This document shows, one piece after another, positions 55,542-63,816 of a stretch of DNA of 64,000 bases. The position numbers and the translations under genes are program-made. Position 1 is the stretch's first letter. Every line of letters begins with the position of its first letter. The stretch lies in contig JADKJW010000008.1 of NCBI GenBank assembly GCA_016720835.1, positions 1 to 64,000 on the forward strand, in the 5' to 3' direction. The notes beneath the pieces are model-generated. The model worked only from the letters and a program-made list of their open reading frames with translations, did no database searches and had not been told where the DNA came from. This DNA is from Ignavibacteria bacterium (lineage in GTDB: Bacteria > Bacteroidota > Ignavibacteria > SZUA-365).

Positions 55542-56258
55542 ATGACCTCCCTCCGCTTCTCGCTCGCCTGTATTTTCATCATGCTCGCGCGTTGTGCTGT
55601 TATCGCGCAAACCGCGACGCCGCAGGAGTCTGACGGACGCGTCACAGCGATGTCCTTCGAGCTGAAGGCATTGACGCCGCCTCTTGACGCGGCGGCCATG
55701 CGTGTAATCGATGGCTGGTCACCAGAGGAGGCCGACTCAGCAAGAAATACGCGCGGGATCTGGAAACCGTTTTCACCGATGACGATCCTGACGCAAATCA
55801 TCGTCGGCACCATGGGAACGGCCTTGGGAGGAGCGATTGGCATCTTCCTCAAGAATTGGATAGTCCTCGGTCTCGGGGTTCCTGCAGGCATGGCATTCGG
55901 TGTGATGCTGGGCGGTGTCGGCAACGGAGGGCCGGCTGGGGTCGGCGCCTTCTTCGCGAGTTTCGCGGGATTCACAGCAGGATACCTGGTCAGCGAGAGA
56001 CTGCAGCGGTATTTGAATGGCACCGCGGACTCAGGTGAGGCGATCCTGATCAACCTGGTAGCCTCGTTGACGACGTCGATTCTTTTCTATCACCTGCTCG
56101 CGACGCCTGACGATTCGGCGCGTGTCGACTCGCCTCCGCCGGCACAGACGAGCAACCGGAACGACATCCCCGATATCTGGCGCGACAATTCATTGTATAG
56201 TATTCCGGTTCTCCCTCCGGACCTGTGGCTCGTGCCCGTGCTCACCGTGCGGTTCTGA
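55542..56258 (+). CDS. Hypothetical exported membrane protein
   Basis: 238 residues I do not recognise. It has a signal-like N-terminus (LRFSLACIFIMLARCAVIAQ), a soluble stretch (about 25-75) with DGWSPEEADSARNTRGIW, then three or four Gly-rich hydrophobic segments (ILTQIIVGTMGTALGGAIGIF; IVLGLGVPAGMAFGVMLGG; AGVGAFFASFAGFTAGYLV; NLVASLTTSILFYHLL). These resemble glycine-zipper membrane proteins. The Pro-rich tail ends in LPPDLWLVPVLTVRF. No ribosome-binding site is evident and other starts are possible. The flanks are repeats, and lower GC than the neighbours is seen in parts. It is convergent with the GWxTD gene. Confidence 0.55.
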   Translation: MTSLRFSLACIFIMLARCAVIAQTATPQESDGRVTAMSFELKALTPPLDAAAMRVIDGWSPEEADSARNTRGIWKPFSPMTILTQIIVGTMGTALGGAIGIFLKNWIVLGLGVPAGMAFGVMLGGVGNGGPAGVGAFFASFAGFTAGYLVSERLQRYLNGTADSGEAILINLVASLTTSILFYHLLATPDDSARVDSPPPAQTSNRNDIPDIWRDNSLYSIPVLPPDLWLVPVLTVRF

Positions 56259-56283
56259 GCGGAAGGAAATCGTTGGCTATACA

Positions 56284-56309
56284 ATGAATACTGTTCAAAC
56301 GGTATTCAT
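56284..56309. terminator. Hairpin between convergent genes
   Basis: ATGAATACTG and CGGTATTCAT form a ten-base stem with one G-U pair and the loop TTCAAA. It follows the membrane-protein stop by 25 bases and could terminate both convergent genes. A palindromic repeat (CCTTCGCTTCACTCAGGATGAC, arms trimmed) and TACTCCA-type repeats fill the rest up to 56472. Confidence 0.5.
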
Positions 56310-56472
56310 CCTCTTCCTCCGGCACGGCTGGGGTGCCGTATGCCGTGCAGGCATCCGCGGCCGCGTGGAACTCGAACGGCCAGATCCTTCGCTTCACTCA
56401 GGATGACGACAGCCACTCCAGTACTCCATTACTCCAATACTCCCTACTCCAATACTCCCCACTCCCCACTTC

Positions 56473-57788
56473 CTAATTTCTCATCCGGTTCCTGTCGTCC
56501 CAGATGGGATACAACAGGCGGTAGTCGCCGAAGCCGCTTTCGTCGGTGAAGATGAAGCGCCGCGTGATGTCGTAGTACTCCCAGATTTCGTAGGGCTTGC
56601 TCTCGACGTCGAGGGGGTGGCGGTCCACGGCGCTCGGCGCGCCGTAGATGATGTACACCATGCCGCGGTCGGTGCGCCAGCCGGCGATGTAGTGGCCGAA
56701 ATGCTCGTTGGCGTAGGCGATGCGCGTGTAGTACTCCACCATCGCGCGATTGACGGGCGCGCCGGGCACGGGATTGTTCTTCTCCCAGAATTCCTCGAAA
56801 CGCCGGCGGCGGTCCTTGTCGTCCTTCGCTTCTTTGATGAAATCGATGTCGCTCGTCTTCGCGAAGTAACGCAATTGCTCCACGGCCTCGTCGAGATCGG
56901 TGATCGAGAGCGGCGTGCCGCCGCTGAGCCACTCGACGATGAAGGGCCGCGTGGCCTTCGCGAGGGGCGTGGCCTTCGCGGTGTCCTTGAGCAGCGTGAT
57001 CATGAGTTCCAGATCGTAGGAGCCCACGGACAGCGCCTGGGTGCTGATGCGCGTGATGAAGGTGTTCAGCCCCTGCTTCACGGGCTGCTGCTCCGACTTC
57101 TCCACCACCACCAGGCCGCGTTTTTGATCGTGTACGAGATGCGCACCTCCGGCATCTCGTAGGGATTGTACACTTCGTAGAAGGCCTGGAATCCTTCCGG
57201 CAGCATGGCGATGTTCGGGTTCACATGCGGCGAGATCTTTCGTTTGCCCTCGCGTTCCTCGACGGCGCTGACGAGCATGAGATCGCTGATGCCGAACTGG
57301 TTGCGGTCGAAGGCCCGGGCGTCGATCTTCTTCGAGGTGCGGAATTCACTCCCGCTCTCCTTGTCCTCGAAAATGATCTCCACGATCACGGGACCGGGTT
57401 CCACGGCGATGGACTTCTGCGTGAGGTCGAAGTAGTTCGGATTCGTCGTCCCCTCGATGGAGGCGCGCTCCACTTTGCGCGTCCAGCTCTCCTCCTTGAG
57501 ACGCTTGCCCTCCTCGTCGTTCACGAGCACGCTCAGCGTGTACGCGCCCGCGTACCCCTCGAGCTTCTTCACGAAGGTGATGATGTCGAAGGGCACCTGC
57601 ACGTACAGGTCGATGCGGCTCGACATCCCGAAGGCGTCGACCTGCCCGAAGTTCAGCGCGTCGAAGTAAAAGGGGAGCGGCCGCCCCATGCGCGTCGGGG
57701 GCTGCGACTCGACCTGCGCAAGAACGGACGCGGAGACCGCGACGACGAACGTGGCGGCGAAAAACGCGGTGCGAAGTCTGGAGTGCAT
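56473..57788 (-). CDS. GWxTD-domain exported protein (one frameshift)
   Basis: About 438 residues. After a signal peptide (LRTAFFAATFVVAVSASVLAQ) comes a strand-rich domain (FYFDALNFGQVDAFGMSSR; FDIITFVKKLEGYAGAYTL). Near 57110 the frame changes (a shift in the CCACCACCACC stretch) and the protein goes on as VEKSEQQPVKQGLNTFIT. The C-terminus is a GWxTD domain (FGHYIAGWRTDRGMVYIIYG; KPYEIWEYYDITRRFIFTD). GWxTD proteins are typical of Bacteroidota/Chlorobiota and relatives; their role is unknown. It begins four bases after the rimO stop, so the pair may share a transcript. Confidence 0.82.
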
Positions 57789-57792
57789 GAGG

Positions 57793-59103
57793 TCACCTGC
57801 TGATGGTGCCGATGAGATCGAATTCGTGTGCTTCAACAATAGTAATGTCGTGGAAACTGCCGGGCAACGGGGGCGCGGAAAATGCCTCGACCGGCACGAG
57901 CACTTCGTTGTCCACTTCCGGCGCGTCGAACTCCGTCCGCCCGACCAGGTAGCCGCCCTCCTCGCGGTCGAAGAGCACGCGCATCACGCTGCCGACGCGT
58001 GCCTGATTTTTCCGCAGCGAGATGGACTCCTGCAGCTCCATGATGGCTGCGCGCCGTTGTTCCTTGACGTCCTGCGGCACGGGATCGCCGAGCAGCATGG
58101 CCGTGGTGTTCTCCTCCTGCGAGTAGGTGAAGACGCCGAGACGGTCGAATTCCATGTCGCGCACGAAGGACAGCAGATCGTCGAATTCCGCGTCGCCTTC
58201 GCCCGGATACCCCACGATGAGCGTGGTGCGGATGGCGACGTTCGGAACCTGCGCGCGGATCTCGCCGATGAGTTCGACGGTGGCGCGGCGCGTGATGCCG
58301 CGGCGCATGGACTTGAGCAGCGCGTCCGCACTGTGCTGTATCGGGATGTCGATGAAGGAGCAGATGTGCGGATGCTCGCGCATGGCGTCGAGCACGTCGC
58401 GCGGGAACTGCGACGGAAACGCGTACATCAGACGCACCCATTCGATGCCGTCGATGTCGCCGAGCGCGCGCAGCAGGGGCGCAAGCGTGCGCCGCCCGGT
58501 GCGGTCGAGCCCGAAGGACGTCGTGTCCTGCCCGATCACGACCAGTTCCTTCACACCGCATTCGGCAAGGAAGCGCGCCTCGTGGATCACCTCCTCCATG
58601 GGCTTCGACACGTGCCCGCCGCGCATGAGCGGAATGGCGCAGAAGGAGCAGGGATTGTCGCAGCCTTCCGAGATTTTCAGGTACGCGAAATGCGACGGCG
58701 TCGTCAGGTGCCGCTCACCCAGCAGTTCGCGGCGGTAGTCGCCGCCCAGCGCCTCGATGATGTTCTTGAAGTCCGTCACCCCGAAGAAACGGTCCACCTC
58801 CGGCAGCTCCGCGGCGAGGTCCGCGTGGTAGCGCTCGGACAGGCAGCCGGCCACGTAGAGCTGGCGGATGCGGCCGGACTTCTTCAGCTCCGACGCCTCG
58901 AGGATGGTGTTCACCGACTCCTCCTTCGCCGCGTCGATGAAGCCGCAGGTGTTGATGATCACGATGTCGGCCCTGTTCGGGTCCTCCGCAAGCGTGAGGC
59001 CGTTCGCGTCGATCTGCCGCATCAGCACTTCGGAATCGACGGTGTTCTTCGAGCAGCCGAGGGTGATGATGGAAATGCTGTTTTTCGATCTCTGCTTTCT
59101 CAT
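57793..59103 (-). CDS. rimO: Ribosomal protein S12 methylthiotransferase
   Basis: 436 residues. A radical-SAM enzyme that adds a methylthio group to Asp88 of ribosomal protein S12. The N-terminal UPF0004 domain has LGCSKNTVDSEVLM and IINTCGFIDAAKEES; the third Cys is in YVAGCLSER. The radical-SAM motif is ISEGCDNPCSFCAIPLMRG (CxxxCxxC). A TRAM domain ends the protein (RVLFDREEGGYLVGRTEFD). GCSKN(T/R)VDSE and the S12-type linker distinguish it from MiaB. Complete, no frameshift. The GWxTD gene follows four bases downstream. kdsB ends 87 bases upstream. Confidence 0.95.
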   Translation of the reverse strand: MRKQRSKNSISIITLGCSKNTVDSEVLMRQIDANGLTLAEDPNRADIVIINTCGFIDAAKEESVNTILEASELKKSGRIRQLYVAGCLSERYHADLAAELPEVDRFFGVTDFKNIIEALGGDYRRELLGERHLTTPSHFAYLKISEGCDNPCSFCAIPLMRGGHVSKPMEEVIHEARFLAECGVKELVVIGQDTTSFGLDRTGRRTLAPLLRALGDIDGIEWVRLMYAFPSQFPRDVLDAMREHPHICSFIDIPIQHSADALLKSMRRGITRRATVELIGEIRAQVPNVAIRTTLIVGYPGEGDAEFDDLLSFVRDMEFDRLGVFTYSQEENTTAMLLGDPVPQDVKEQRRAAIMELQESISLRKNQARVGSVMRVLFDREEGGYLVGRTEFDAPEVDNEVLVPVEAFSAPPLPGSFHDITIVEAHEFDLIGTISR

Positions 59104-59160
59104 GCGGGTCTTTCATGCAAATGCCTGCGCGTCCTCGCAACAGATGCCGGCGGGATGAAG

Positions 59161-59181
59161 TCCGTCCCGCATTGGGACGGA
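59161..59181. terminator. Perfect hairpin between kdsB and rimO
   Basis: TCCGTCCC (59161-59168) pairs with GGGACGGA (59174-59181) over a five-base loop, ten bases after the kdsB stop. It may end the gatC-kdsB transcript before rimO; there is no T-tract. Confidence 0.45.
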
Positions 59182-59190
59182 GGAACACGA

Positions 59191-59949
59191 TCAGCGCCTC
59201 GCGGCGCGGAGGCGGGCGATCACCTTCGCAACATCGGCGGGGACGTCCACGGCGATGGTGTCGCTCGCGACCAGGGCGACATGGATGTGCATGCCGTCCT
59301 CCAGCGCGCGCAATTGCTCAAGCTTCTCGATGCGCTCCAGCGGACTCGGCGGGAGCGCGGCGAAGCGCTCCAGCGCCGCGCGACGGAAGGCGTAGATGCC
59401 CACGTGGCGCAGACGCGCTCCGCGCGCGAAGGCGTCGTCCTCGCCGTCGCGCGGGAAGGGGATGCCGGCGCGCGAGAAGTACAGCGCGCGTCCGCCGGGC
59501 GTCATGGCGATTTTGACGATATTCGGGTCCGAAAACTCGCTGTCATCCTCGATCGGCGAGGCCGCGGTGCCGATGTCGAGGGCGGCATCGGCGAGCATGG
59601 GCGTCACGGCGGCGTCGATGACGGCCGGATCGATGAGCGGCTCGTCACCCTGCACGTTGACGAACAGCGCGCCGGGCAGATTCCGCGCCACCCAGGCCAT
59701 GCGCTCCGTGCCCGAGGCGAGCTCGGGGGGCGTCATCGCGGCGTTGCCGCCGAAGGCGCGCACCGCGTCGGCGATGCGCTCGTCGTCGGTCGCGACCACC
59801 ACGCCGCCGGCCAGCGTCGACTGCGCGCAGCGTTCGTACACGCGCCGCACCATTGACGTGCCGTCGATGTCGGCGAGGGGCTTTCCGGGAAAGCGCACCG
59901 ACGCGTAGCGCGCCGGAATCACGATGGTGATGTCGCTCCGTTCGATCAT
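59191..59949 (-). CDS. kdsB: CMP-KDO synthetase (3-deoxy-manno-octulosonate cytidylyltransferase)
   Basis: 252 residues. It activates KDO with CTP for lipid A core assembly, so the organism makes LPS. Nucleotide-binding N-terminus VIPARYASVRFPGKPLADI, then VVATDDERIADAVRAFG, ELASGTERMAWVA, NVQGDEPLIDPAVID, and later SRAGIPFPRDG and RHVGIYAFRRAALERFAALPPSPLE. All expected motifs are present. The start at 59949 follows GGAGG by five bases; a second ATG at 59964 overlaps the gatC stop. Position beside gatC is incidental as far as I can tell, but the two are probably co-transcribed. Confidence 0.95.
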   Translation of the reverse strand: MIERSDITIVIPARYASVRFPGKPLADIDGTSMVRRVYERCAQSTLAGGVVVATDDERIADAVRAFGGNAAMTPPELASGTERMAWVARNLPGALFVNVQGDEPLIDPAVIDAAVTPMLADAALDIGTAASPIEDDSEFSDPNIVKIAMTPGGRALYFSRAGIPFPRDGEDDAFARGARLRHVGIYAFRRAALERFAALPPSPLERIEKLEQLRALEDGMHIHVALVASDTIAVDVPADVAKVIARLRAARR

Positions 59950-59960
59950 GCCGGCCTCCG

Positions 59961-60254
59961 TCATGCGCCGCCGGAGGCGTTCGGGACGAGGACATGTCCC
60001 TCCGCGGCGGCGGGCGCGTTCAGGAGCGCCTCCTCCTGCGTGAAGGACGGCCGCGGCGCGTCGTCGCGAAACACATTGCGTGTGTCGAAGGGGTGGCTCA
60101 GCGGTTCGACACCGCTCGTGTCGAGTTCGTTCAGCACGTCGATGTGCTCGAGAATGCGGTTGAGCTGCACCGTCATGTCCGTGGTCTCGGCTTCGGTCAG
60201 CGACAGTCTGGCGAGTTGCGCGACGTGCTCGACGTCCTGACGGGTGACGGCCAT
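59961..60254 (-). CDS. gatC: Aspartyl/glutamyl-tRNA(Asn/Gln) amidotransferase subunit C
   Basis: 97 residues. The small subunit that stabilises GatAB, which converts Glu-tRNA(Gln) (and Asp-tRNA(Asn)) to the amidated form. Family motifs: VEHVAQLARLSLTEAETTDM, LNRILEHIDVLNELDTSGVEPL, and FRDDAPRPSFTQEEALLNAPA. gatA and gatB are not in the window, so the genes are split. The stop overlaps the first possible kdsB start. The GNAT acyltransferase gene ends only eight bases upstream, so this may be the tail of the sphingolipid transcript. Confidence 0.94.
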   Translation of the reverse strand: MAVTRQDVEHVAQLARLSLTEAETTDMTVQLNRILEHIDVLNELDTSGVEPLSHPFDTRNVFRDDAPRPSFTQEEALLNAPAAAEGHVLVPNASGGA

Positions 60255-60262
60255 GGCGGAAT

Positions 60263-61384
60263 TCAGATCGCCTTGTCGTAAATGCGGTAGGTCTTGTACG
60301 GGTCCGCGTTCATGAGCTTGGCAGCGCGGTTCATCATCACATTGTCCTCGAGGATCCACGAGGCTTCGCCGAAGAAGATGCCGTGCCGCGCGGCGCGGCT
60401 CCAGATCTCGTAGTACATGATGGCGTCGAAACCCTTGTCGCGATGCTCGGGCAGCACGCCCAGCACCAGGATGCGCGACTTCTTCACCGTCTTCAGACCC
60501 GTCAGCATCTTGAATGCCCCCGGCAGCAGCCAGCCGCGGCGGTTGGAGATCAGCAACTCGTTGATGTCGGGCAGCGTGAGCGAAAAGCCGATGGGCACGC
60601 CATCGCGCAGGAGGAAGGACGCGAAATCCTTGTGGCTGCCGAGCACCTGCTTCAGGTCCGCCGCGAGGAAGTCGAACTCGGCGTCCGTCATCGCGACGGC
60701 GCCCCAGTTGTCCTCCCACGAACGGTTGTACAGGTCGCGCAGAATCACGATCTCTTCCTTGAGGCGCGAGAAGTCGACGTCGCGCAGCGTGACCTTGTAG
60801 CGCTCGCGCACGGCCTTCTGCACGCGCTCGAGCTTCGGCGACACCGTGGTCTCGTTGTGAATCGCGTACGCGAGGAGATCCTTCTCCTTCACGAAGCCGT
60901 AGCCGTCGCACAGCGCCGCGTAGTAGGGCGGGTTGTACGTCATCAGCACGAGCGGCGGACTGTCGAAGCCCTTGACGAGCATGCCGATTTCGTCGTTGAT
61001 CGAGGGATTCATGGGGCCGCGCATCGTGTCCATGCCGCGCGCCTTCAGCCAGGCCGCCGCCGCGTCGAAGAGGGCGTTGGCGACCTCCTGGTCATCGGCG
61101 CAGTCGAAGAAGCCGAAAAAGCCGACCTTGTCGTGATGCACGGCGTTGTGGTTCGCGTTCGTGATGGCGGCGATGCGTCCCGCCGGTTGTCCGTCCTTTT
61201 CGGCGATGAAGAGCGCGATTTCCGCGTGCCGGTAAAACGGATTCTTCTTCGTGTCGAGGAGTTTCCTCCGGTCCATCAGCAGCGGAGGGGCCCATTTCGG
61301 GTCCTGTCCGAGAAAACGCCATTGGAGCTTGATGAAACGCTCCCGCTCCGTCGCGATGTCGAGTTCGCGGACCTGTACAGCCAT
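60263..61384 (-). CDS. GNAT-superfamily acyltransferase, candidate ceramide synthase (bCerS-like)
   Basis: 373 residues, large for GNAT. The first half shows FIKLQWRFLGQDPKWAPPLL and RHAEIALFIAEKDGQPAGRIAAI, the GNAT core strand with Gly-Arg-Ile. The second half has FLLRDGVPIGFSLTLPDINELL and ILVLGVLPEHRDKGFDAIMYYE, where VLPEHRDKGF matches the acyl-CoA loop (Q/RxxGxG/A) loosely. The C-terminus is GEASWILEDNVMMNRAAKLMNADPYKTYRIYDK, of which SWILEDN-MN is typical of a family sitting beside serine palmitoyltransferase. Bacterial ceramide synthase in Caulobacter is a GNAT protein; by position (16 bases after the palmitoyltransferase gene) this is the best candidate here. Substrate is inferred, not seen. 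Confidence 0.65.
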   Translation of the reverse strand: MAVQVRELDIATERERFIKLQWRFLGQDPKWAPPLLMDRRKLLDTKKNPFYRHAEIALFIAEKDGQPAGRIAAITNANHNAVHHDKVGFFGFFDCADDQEVANALFDAAAAWLKARGMDTMRGPMNPSINDEIGMLVKGFDSPPLVLMTYNPPYYAALCDGYGFVKEKDLLAYAIHNETTVSPKLERVQKAVRERYKVTLRDVDFSRLKEEIVILRDLYNRSWEDNWGAVAMTDAEFDFLAADLKQVLGSHKDFASFLLRDGVPIGFSLTLPDINELLISNRRGWLLPGAFKMLTGLKTVKKSRILVLGVLPEHRDKGFDAIMYYEIWSRAARHGIFFGEASWILEDNVMMNRAAKLMNADPYKTYRIYDKAI

Positions 61385-61400
61385 GGAGTCCTTTCCCTTC

Positions 61401-62594
61401 TTACTGGATGACGCCGAGTTTGCGGCCGATTTCCGCGGAAATTTCGAGGATGCGGTCGAGATGCTCCTTTTCGTGCGAGGCCATGTAGCTCGTGCGCAGC
61501 ATCTGCAGTCCCGGCGGGACGCCCGGACTGATGAAGGCGTTCACGAACACGCCCGCGTCGAAGAGTTCGCGCCAGAACACGAAGGTCAGCTGATCGTCGC
61601 CGATGATGACGGGCACGACGCCGGTCTCTCCGGGAATGACGTTGAAGCCGAGTTTCGTGTAGCCCTCGCGCATGTACGCGGCGTTCGCGAGCAGCCGCGT
61701 GACGAGACCGGGATCCTCTTCCAGGACGTCGAGGGCCGCGATCGCGGCGGCGACGCTCGCCGGCGTCGGGCTCGCGCTGAAGATCAGGGCGGGGGAATGA
61801 TGTTTCACGTAATTGATGACGGAGCGCTCGCCGACCACGAAGCCGCCGAGACTGGCGAAGGTCTTGCTGAACGTCCCCATGGTCATGTCCACTTCCTCCA
61901 CGAGGCCGAAATGGCTCGCGGTGCCGCGTCCGCCCACGCCGATCACGCCGATGGAGTGCGCGTCGTCGATCAGGATGCGCGCGTTGTGCCGTTTGGCGGC
62001 CTCGACGAGGGCCGGCAGATGCACGATTTCACCGGTCGTGCTGAAGACGCCGTCGGACACGATGAGCTTCGCCTTGTCGGCGGGCAGGCCGGCGAGCACC
62101 GCTTCCAGATTCGCCATGTCGTTGTGCCGGTAGCGGACGATCGTGGCGTAGGCGCCCTTCGCCATCAGGTTTCCCGCCACGATGCACGCGTGATTGTCCT
62201 TGTCGGACACCACGTAGTCGCCGCGCTGCACGAGCGTGAAAATGACGCCCTGCGCGGTCTGGTAGCCGGTCGAAAAGAGCAGACAGGATTCCTTGCCGAG
62301 ATACGCGGCCAGACGTTCTTCGAGTTCGTTGTGAATGTTCAACGTCCCGGTCAGATACCGCGAGCCGGAGCACCCGGTCCCGTATTTGTCGATGGCGTCG
62401 TGGCTGGCCTGTTTGACTTTCGGGTGCGCGGTCAGACCGAGGTAGTTGTTCGAGCCCGCCATGATGATCTTGCGCCCCTCGATGGACACCACCGGCCCCT
62501 CGTTTTCTTCGATTGCACGGAAATACGGGTAATACCCGGCCGCTTTCACTTCATCCGCGCGCGTGAACGACCTGCATTTGTCGAATAAATCCAC
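61401..62594 (-). CDS. spt: Serine palmitoyltransferase / alpha-oxoamine synthase
   Basis: 397 residues. A PLP enzyme that condenses serine with a fatty acyl thioester to 3-ketosphinganine, first step of sphingolipid synthesis. Features: SNNYLGLTAHPKVKQA, YGTGCSGSRYLTGT, ILIDDAHSIGVIGVGGRG, and the PLP Lys244 in MGTFSKTFASLGG. KBL and AONS belong to the same fold; the Bacteroidota SPT type is supported by YYPYFRAIEENEGPVV near the N-terminus, the acyltransferase next door and the divergent epimerase. Soluble, no membrane helix, as in bacterial SPTs. It starts the minus-strand run to the GNAT gene, gatC and kdsB. Confidence 0.85.
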   Translation of the reverse strand: MDLFDKCRSFTRADEVKAAGYYPYFRAIEENEGPVVSIEGRKIIMAGSNNYLGLTAHPKVKQASHDAIDKYGTGCSGSRYLTGTLNIHNELEERLAAYLGKESCLLFSTGYQTAQGVIFTLVQRGDYVVSDKDNHACIVAGNLMAKGAYATIVRYRHNDMANLEAVLAGLPADKAKLIVSDGVFSTTGEIVHLPALVEAAKRHNARILIDDAHSIGVIGVGGRGTASHFGLVEEVDMTMGTFSKTFASLGGFVVGERSVINYVKHHSPALIFSASPTPASVAAAIAALDVLEEDPGLVTRLLANAAYMREGYTKLGFNVIPGETGVVPVIIGDDQLTFVFWRELFDAGVFVNAFISPGVPPGLQMLRTSYMASHEKEHLDRILEISAEIGRKLGVIQ

Positions 62595-62709
62595 GTATGT
62601 CTCCTTGGCTTCGATGTGCTGCGACGTAGCCGCAATTGGCCGTGTCGACTCCCATGACGTCGGGACGGCGGCACCGGTTTTCGAAAAGAATTGGCGCGAT
62701 TTTTGGCGC

Positions 62710-62730
62710 GTATATTAAATTTCAATATAC
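62710..62730. promoter_or_regulatory. AT-rich inverted repeat between divergent sphingolipid genes
   Basis: GTATATT (62710-62716) and AATATAC (62724-62730) form a seven-base inverted repeat. TTGGCG (62692-62697) with TATTAA (62714-62719) 16 bases on could be a plus-strand promoter for the epimerase gene. Both divergent genes may be controlled from this 196-base gap. Confidence 0.4.
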
Positions 62731-62790
62731 TTTTGAGGGTTCTGAAATGCAACGAAGCACGATTCTCACACCTCTCCACGGATACCGCAC

Positions 62791-63774
62791 ATGATCGCTT
62801 GCGTCACGGGCGCCACCGGCTTCATCGGCAGCCACCTCGCCGACTCCCTCCTCGCACAAGGCTACACGGTGAGAACCCTCGTCAGGAAAACGAGCAACCG
62901 CCGCTGGATACAGGGCAAGAACATCGAATGCATCGAAGGCGATGTGCGGGATCCCGCTTCGCTTCACACATTCCTCGCCGGAGCCGATTACATATTCCAC
63001 ATCGCCGGAGTGGTCAAGGCGCGCGCCCCGGAGGAGTATTTTCTCGGCAACGACACCGCCACGCGGCATATGCTGGAAGCCGCGCGCGACCACGCCCCGG
63101 CGCTCCGCCGCTTCCTCTTCGTCAGCAGCCAGACGGCCGCGGGACCCGCCCCGTCCGCCGACCGCCCGCTGACGGAAGACATGCCCGCGAACCCGATCAC
63201 GACCTACGGCCGCTCGAAGATCGCCGCCGAAACGACGGTGCAATCCTTCACCGGCATCGTGCCGTGGACCATCGTGCGGCCGCCCGCAGTCTTCGGTCCC
63301 CGCGACACGGAGATCTTCATCTATTTCCAGACCATCGCCAAGGGATTGAATTCGCTCATCGGTTTCGGCGAAAAACGCCTGAATCTCATTTCGACCGAGG
63401 ACCTCGTGCGCGGCATCATTCTCGCCGCGACCGCCGAGGTGTCGCTGCATCAGACGTATTATCTCGCCAGCACGCAGGCCTACACCTGGCCCGAGGTCGG
63501 GCGTATTTCCGCGAAACTCCTCGCGAAGAGAACCGTGACCGTGCGGCTCCCGCACGGTCTGGTCTACTCCGTTGCGGCCGTCGCCCAGCTCGCCGCCGCC
63601 CTCCAGCGGAAGCCCGCGACGCTCAATCTCGAAAAGGCCCGCGATATCACGCGGCAGTACTGGCTCTGCGATTCATCCAAGGCGCTGCGCGACCTGGGCT
63701 GGCGCGACGAAGTGCCGCTCGAGGAAGCGATACGGCGCACCATCGCCTGGTACCGCGAACAGGGCTGGCTCTGA
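62791..63774 (+). CDS. NAD-dependent epimerase/dehydratase, candidate CerR-like ketosphinganine reductase
   Basis: 327 residues. Extended short-chain dehydrogenase: Rossmann motif VTGATGFIGSHLADSLL, IFHIAGVVKARAPEEYF, catalytic Ser-Tyr-Lys set VSSQTA and YGRSKIAAE, and the substrate-domain RPPAVFGPRDTEIFIYFQ. A C-terminal extension (VRLPHGLVYSVAAVAQLAA) contains a hydrophobic helix that could touch the membrane. It is divergent from the palmitoyltransferase gene. In known bacterial sphingolipid loci an epimerase-like protein (CerR) reduces 3-ketosphinganine or dihydroceramide, so that role is plausible. A sugar-nucleotide enzyme cannot be excluded. Confidence 0.72.
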   Translation: MIACVTGATGFIGSHLADSLLAQGYTVRTLVRKTSNRRWIQGKNIECIEGDVRDPASLHTFLAGADYIFHIAGVVKARAPEEYFLGNDTATRHMLEAARDHAPALRRFLFVSSQTAAGPAPSADRPLTEDMPANPITTYGRSKIAAETTVQSFTGIVPWTIVRPPAVFGPRDTEIFIYFQTIAKGLNSLIGFGEKRLNLISTEDLVRGIILAATAEVSLHQTYYLASTQAYTWPEVGRISAKLLAKRTVTVRLPHGLVYSVAAVAQLAAALQRKPATLNLEKARDITRQYWLCDSSKALRDLGWRDEVPLEEAIRRTIAWYREQGWL

Positions 63775-63816
63775 CCGGATCCTCCGTCGCGGACCGGCGC
63801 CGCGCCCATGCGGAAT

